From Bifidobacterium pluvialisilvae (GTDB lineage Bacteria; Actinomycetota; Actinomycetes; Actinomycetales; Bifidobacteriaceae): a DNA stretch of 64,000 nucleotides. The notes under the pieces were generated by a model, which had not been told where the DNA came from, searched no databases, and worked only from the letters and a program-made list of their open reading frames with translations. The stretch is from positions 124,001 through 188,000 of the forward strand of contig NZ_JAHBBI010000004.1 of the NCBI RefSeq assembly GCF_019331695.1. The letters run 5' to 3'. A program made the position numbers and the translations under genes. Of the stretch, positions 60,363 to 64,000 are shown in pieces. Positions within the stretch are counted from its first letter, which is position 1. Every line of letters starts with the position of its first letter.

Positions 60363-62162
60363 ATGGCAAACGAAACAACAAAGAAGAAAACGAATTCACG
60401 CAACGGCCGCCGAGGCGGCTCCCGCCGCGGAGGCCGCCGAGGCGCCCCGCAGAACACCCAGCCGCAGGAGAAGAAGCTCGTCGCCCCGCCGAAGTACCGC
60501 AAGGGCTCGATGCGCATCACGCCGCTCGGCGGCCTCGGCGAAATCGGTCGCAACATGAACGTGATCGAATACAACGGCCACCTGCTGCTCATCGACTGCG
60601 GCGTGCTCTTCCCCGAGGAGGAGCAGCCCGGCGTCGACCTCATCCTCCCCGATTTCAGCTATATCAAGGACCGTCTCGACAAGGTCGAGGCCCTTGTGCT
60701 CACCCACGGCCACGAGGACCACATCGGCGGCGTGCCCTACCTGCTCAAGCTGCGTCCCGACATCCCGCTCATCGGCTCCAAGCTCACGCTCGGCTTCGTC
60801 GACGCCAAATGCAAGGAGCACCACCAGAACCCCACCAAGGTGGAGGTCGAAGGCCGCGACCGCCTCAAGGTCGGTCCCTTCAACCTCGAGTTCGTGACCG
60901 TCACCCACTCCATCCCCGACGCGCTCGCCGTCATGGTGAAGACCCCGGCGGGCAGCCTCATCGACACGGGCGACATCAAGCTCGACCAGCTGCCGCTCGA
61001 CCACCGCATCACCGACCTCGTCGAATTCGGCCGTCTCGGCGAGCAGGGCATCGACCTGCTCATGATGGACTCCACCAACGCCGAGGTGCCCGGCTTCGTC
61101 AAGCCCGAGACCTCCATCGGCCCCGCCCTCGACCGCGTGTTCTCCGAAGCGAAGCGCAAGATCATCGTCGCCAGCTTCTCCAGCCACGTGCACCGCGTGC
61201 AGCAGGTCGTCGACGCCGCCCACAAGTACGGTCGCAAGGTCGTGTTCGTCGGCCGTTCCATGGTGCGCAACATGGGCATCGCCTCCGACCTCGGCTACCT
61301 GCACATCCCCGAGGACACGGTCATCGACCTCAAGCAGGCCAACGACGTGCAGGACGACAAGCTGGTCTTCATGTGCACCGGTTCGCAAGGCGAGCCGATG
61401 GCCGCGCTCGGCCGCATCGCCGACGGCAACCACCCGTACATCAAGGTCAACGAGTTCGACACCGTCATCCTCGCCAGCTCCCTGATCCCGGGCAACGAGC
61501 ACGGCGTGTACAAGGTCATCAACAAGCTCGTGCAGATGGGCGCCCGCGTCGTCAACCGCGACAACGCAGCCGTGCACGTCTCCGGCCACTGCAACGAGGG
61601 CGAGCTGCTGTACATGTACAACATCGTCAAGCCCAAGTGCGCCATGCCGATCCACGGCGAGAACCGTCATCTCGTGGCCAACGGCCTGCTTGCCGTCAAG
61701 ACCGGCGTGGACCCGCAGAACGTCGTCCTCGCCGAGGACGGCGACGTCGTCGACCTCTACCATGGCCAGGCCGCCATCGTCGGCTCCGTCCCCTGCAACT
61801 ACGTGTACGTGGACGGCGACTCCGTCGGCGAACTCACCGACGAGGAGCTCGAGAAGCGCCGCATCCTCGGCACCGAGGGCTTCGTCTCCAGCTTCGTCGT
61901 CGTCGACACCGAGGCCCGCGAGGTCGTCAGCGGCCCGAAGATCTACCTCAACGCCGTCGCCGAGGACGAAAGCGAATTCGAGCACGTGCGTTCGCAGATC
62001 GTGCAGAACCTCGAGGACGCCATGATGCAGGGCACGAAGAACACGCACCAGCTGCAGCAGATCATGCGCCGCACGCTGGGCAGCTGGGTCGCCCGCAAGC
62101 TGCACCGCCGTCCGATGATCGTGCCCGTCGTGGCCGACATCGCCGACGACATCGAAAACTGA
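60363..62162 (+). CDS. rnj: Ribonuclease J
   Basis: A 599-residue RNA-processing enzyme with 5'-3' exonuclease and endonuclease activity. The metallo-beta-lactamase core has LTHGHEDHIGG with His115, His117, Asp119 and His120; the beta-CASP part includes MCTGSQGEPMAAL and IHGENRHL. The first 45 residues are a basic tail with NGRRGGSRRGGRRG, typical of actinobacterial RNase J and likely RNA-binding. The start ATG 60363 follows an A-rich leader without a clear ribosome site, 57 bases after dapA. Confidence 0.96.
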   Translation: MANETTKKKTNSRNGRRGGSRRGGRRGAPQNTQPQEKKLVAPPKYRKGSMRITPLGGLGEIGRNMNVIEYNGHLLLIDCGVLFPEEEQPGVDLILPDFSYIKDRLDKVEALVLTHGHEDHIGGVPYLLKLRPDIPLIGSKLTLGFVDAKCKEHHQNPTKVEVEGRDRLKVGPFNLEFVTVTHSIPDALAVMVKTPAGSLIDTGDIKLDQLPLDHRITDLVEFGRLGEQGIDLLMMDSTNAEVPGFVKPETSIGPALDRVFSEAKRKIIVASFSSHVHRVQQVVDAAHKYGRKVVFVGRSMVRNMGIASDLGYLHIPEDTVIDLKQANDVQDDKLVFMCTGSQGEPMAALGRIADGNHPYIKVNEFDTVILASSLIPGNEHGVYKVINKLVQMGARVVNRDNAAVHVSGHCNEGELLYMYNIVKPKCAMPIHGENRHLVANGLLAVKTGVDPQNVVLAEDGDVVDLYHGQAAIVGSVPCNYVYVDGDSVGELTDEELEKRRILGTEGFVSSFVVVDTEAREVVSGPKIYLNAVAEDESEFEHVRSQIVQNLEDAMMQGTKNTHQLQQIMRRTLGSWVARKLHRRPMIVPVVADIADDIEN

Positions 62163-62175
62163 ACATCATGATTCA

Positions 62176-62287
62176 AGCCCCCGCCGGCGGGGGCTGGCAC
62201 GGCAAACGCCGTGACTGGGGGCGGAGACTCCTTCAATGGACGCCACCCCCAGTCGGATTCCATCCGACAGCCCCCGCCGGCGGGGGC
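62176..62287. repeat. Mirrored four-hairpin repeat element, second copy
   Basis: Hairpin AGCCCCCGCC/GGCGGGGGCT (62176-62195), hairpin CACGGC/GCCGTG, TGGGGGCGG, spacer, then CCACCCCCA, hairpin GTCGGAT/ATCCGAC (62252-62268), hairpin GCCCCCGCC/GGCGGGGGC (62270-62287). It has the same plan as 59067-59166 in opposite order of halves and fills most of the RNase J to pepN gap. Confidence 0.85.
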
Positions 62288-62322
62288 GAATTGCAATACA
62301 GCACACCAACAGGGGGTAGCAA

Positions 62323-64000
62323 ATGCCGGGAGCAAATCTCACGAAGACGGAGGCCGCCGAACGCGCGGCCATCATTGCGAACGCGAAATACACGGTCGAC
62401 CTCGACCTGACGAAGGGGGCGAAGACCTTCGGCTCCGTCACGACCATCGAATTCGACGCCGAGGCCGGGTCGTCCACGTTCCTCGACCTGATCGCCGACT
62501 CCGTCTCGTCGATCGTCGTCAACGGCGAATCCGTCGACACGGCCGCATACGACGACTCGCGCATCGCACTGGCCGATCTCAAGAAGCGCAACACCGTCGT
62601 CGTGAAGGCCCTGTGCGACTACTCCACCACCGGCGAGGGCCTGCACCGCAGCGTCGACCCCTCCGACGGCAACGTCTACCTCTACACGCAGTTCGAGGTC
62701 CCGGACGCCCGACGCGTCTACGCCGTGTTCGACCAGCCCGACATCAAGGCCACGTTCGACTTCACCGTCACCGCGCCGAAGTCCTGGGACGTCATCTCCA
62801 TCGGCACCGTCGACGACGTCGAGGACGTCGACGTGACGACCGAGCCGGGCACGCTCGGCGACAAGCCTGCAGAAACCGCCCGCCGCTGGACGTTCGCCAC
62901 CACGCCCGTCATGAGCTCCTACCTCACCGCCCTCGTCGCCGGCCCGTACGCCAGCTGGCACACCGAATACGCCAACGAGGACGGCCGCACCGTGCCCATG
63001 GGCATCTACTGCCGCCAGGCGCTCAAGGACGCCATGGCCAAGGACGTCGACTACCTCTTCGACATCACCAAGAAAGGCTTCGCCTTCTACGACGAGCAGT
63101 GGCAGGTGCCGTACCCGTACGCCAAGTACGACCAGCTGTTCGTGCCCGAATACAACGCCGGCGCCATGGAGAACATCGGCACCGTCACCATCCGCGACTC
63201 CTACGTGTTCGAATCCAAGGTGACCGACGCGCTCGCCAACCGCCGCGTGGAGACCATCCTGCACGAGCTCGCCCACATGTGGTTCGGCGACCTCGTCACC
63301 ATGAAATGGTGGAACGACCTGTGGCTCAACGAGTCCTTCGCCGAATTCATGTCCACGCTCGCCACCGCCGAAGCCACCGACTGGCCGAACGACTGGGCCA
63401 CGTTCTGCGCCGGCGAGAAGAGCTGGGCGCTGCGTCAGGACCAGCTGCCCACCACACACCCGATCGTCGCGCCCATCAACGACCTCAACGACACCTACGT
63501 GAACTTCGATGGCATCACCTACGCCAAGGGCGCCTCCGTGCTGAAGCAGCTCGTGTTCTACGTGGGCCGCGAGAAGTTCTTCCAGGGCATCCACAACTAC
63601 CTGACCGCCCACTCGTACGGCAACGCCACCCTCGCCGACCTGCTCGGCGAACTTGAGAAGACCAGCGGCCGCGACCTGACCGCGTGGAGCCGCCAGTGGC
63701 TCGAATCCGCCGGCATCACCACCATCGCCACCGAGCTGGAGACCGCCGACGACGGCACGATCACCCGGCTCGCCCTGAAGCAGACCGCCCCGGAGGACCA
63801 TCCCGTGTTGCGCGTGCACCGTCTCGCCGTCGGATTCTACGACGTGGACGACGCCGGCAAGGTCGTGCGCACCAAGCGCATCGAACTCGACGTGGACGGC
63901 GAGACCACCGAGGTCGCCGAAGCCAAGGGCCTCAAGCGTCCGGCGTTCATCCTCGTGAACGACGACGACCTGACCTACACCAAGATTCGCCTCGACGAGG
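62323..64000 (+). CDS. pepN: Aminopeptidase N, M1 family (3' end outside window)
   Basis: 559 codons are visible of a gluzincin aminopeptidase that trims N-terminal residues from peptides in the cytoplasm. The exopeptidase motif GAMEN is at 280-284. The zinc site is His314-Glu315-x-x-His318 in HELAHMWFGDLVT, with the third ligand Glu337 in NESFAEF. The N-terminal beta domain (1-200) is complete. The start ATG 62323 follows AGGGGGT. The helical C-terminal domain runs off the right edge. There is no signal peptide, so it would act on imported peptides. Confidence 0.96.
   Translation, partial: MPGANLTKTEAAERAAIIANAKYTVDLDLTKGAKTFGSVTTIEFDAEAGSSTFLDLIADSVSSIVVNGESVDTAAYDDSRIALADLKKRNTVVVKALCDYSTTGEGLHRSVDPSDGNVYLYTQFEVPDARRVYAVFDQPDIKATFDFTVTAPKSWDVISIGTVDDVEDVDVTTEPGTLGDKPAETARRWTFATTPVMSSYLTALVAGPYASWHTEYANEDGRTVPMGIYCRQALKDAMAKDVDYLFDITKKGFAFYDEQWQVPYPYAKYDQLFVPEYNAGAMENIGTVTIRDSYVFESKVTDALANRRVETILHELAHMWFGDLVTMKWWNDLWLNESFAEFMSTLATAEATDWPNDWATFCAGEKSWALRQDQLPTTHPIVAPINDLNDTYVNFDGITYAKGASVLKQLVFYVGREKFFQGIHNYLTAHSYGNATLADLLGELEKTSGRDLTAWSRQWLESAGITTIATELETADDGTITRLALKQTAPEDHPVLRVHRLAVGFYDVDDAGKVVRTKRIELDVDGETTEVAEAKGLKRPAFILVNDDDLTYTKIRLDE

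Overview
The window is a 64 kb piece of a high-GC actinobacterial chromosome, almost certainly a Bifidobacterium. RpoB and RpoC read as bifidobacterial. The block of protein kinase, FN3 protein, MoxR ATPase, DUF58, transglutaminase-like protein and PP2C phosphatase matches the cluster described in bifidobacteria as PFNA. The dapB-dapA-RNase J order is typical of the phylum. No rRNA, tRNA, CRISPR array or intact insertion sequence was seen.

Layout. (1) 1-7.7 kb: an amino-acid fermentation island. It holds the 3' part of a D-proline reductase PrdB with Cys where clostridia have selenocysteine, a TetR regulator, a proline racemase, a DUF559 protein, and on the other strand a glycyl radical enzyme with its radical-SAM activase and an unlisted 49-codon ORF between them. 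The glycyl radical enzyme carries the signature of trans-4-hydroxy-L-proline dehydratase (HypD), not pyruvate formate-lyase. (2) 7.8-15.4 kb: a secreted wall-anchored M6 metalloprotease, an AEC permease, a DUF985 cupin, an MFS carrier and a DnaQ-BRCT protein. (3) 15.4-23.6 kb: rpoB-rpoC with promoter, intergenic hairpin and terminator, followed by a cluster of dispersed repeats. (4) 23.8-45.5 kb: a signalling and envelope region. It holds a PF06541 membrane protein, an FHA protein, and a seven-gene leftward operon (kinase, 2001-residue FN3 protein, MoxR, DUF58, transglutaminase-like, PP2C, LRV protein). Divergent from it are three zinc-ribbon membrane proteins and a serine hydrolase. (5) 45.6-54.2 kb: an AdnA/AdnB-like helicase-nuclease pair. 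(6) 54.3-58.1 kb: two MFS carriers around a truncated gene flanked by 128-bp repeats. (7) 58.1-64 kb: dapB, dapA, RNase J and the start of pepN, separated by strongly folded repeat elements.

How the genes may work together. In region 1, HypE activates HypD, which would turn hydroxyproline into pyrroline-5-carboxylate. A reductase encoded elsewhere would make L-proline, the racemase D-proline, and the Prd reductase would open D-proline to 5-aminovalerate. That gives a Stickland-type electron sink. The neighbouring anchored protease could supply peptides from proline- and hydroxyproline-rich protein. In region 4 the kinase, phosphatase and FHA protein form a write-erase-read set for phosphothreonine. 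A TVLS motif shared by the FHA protein and a five-fold repeat in the MoxR tail is a candidate modified site.

All functional statements come from reading motifs and context. No database search or structure prediction was run.
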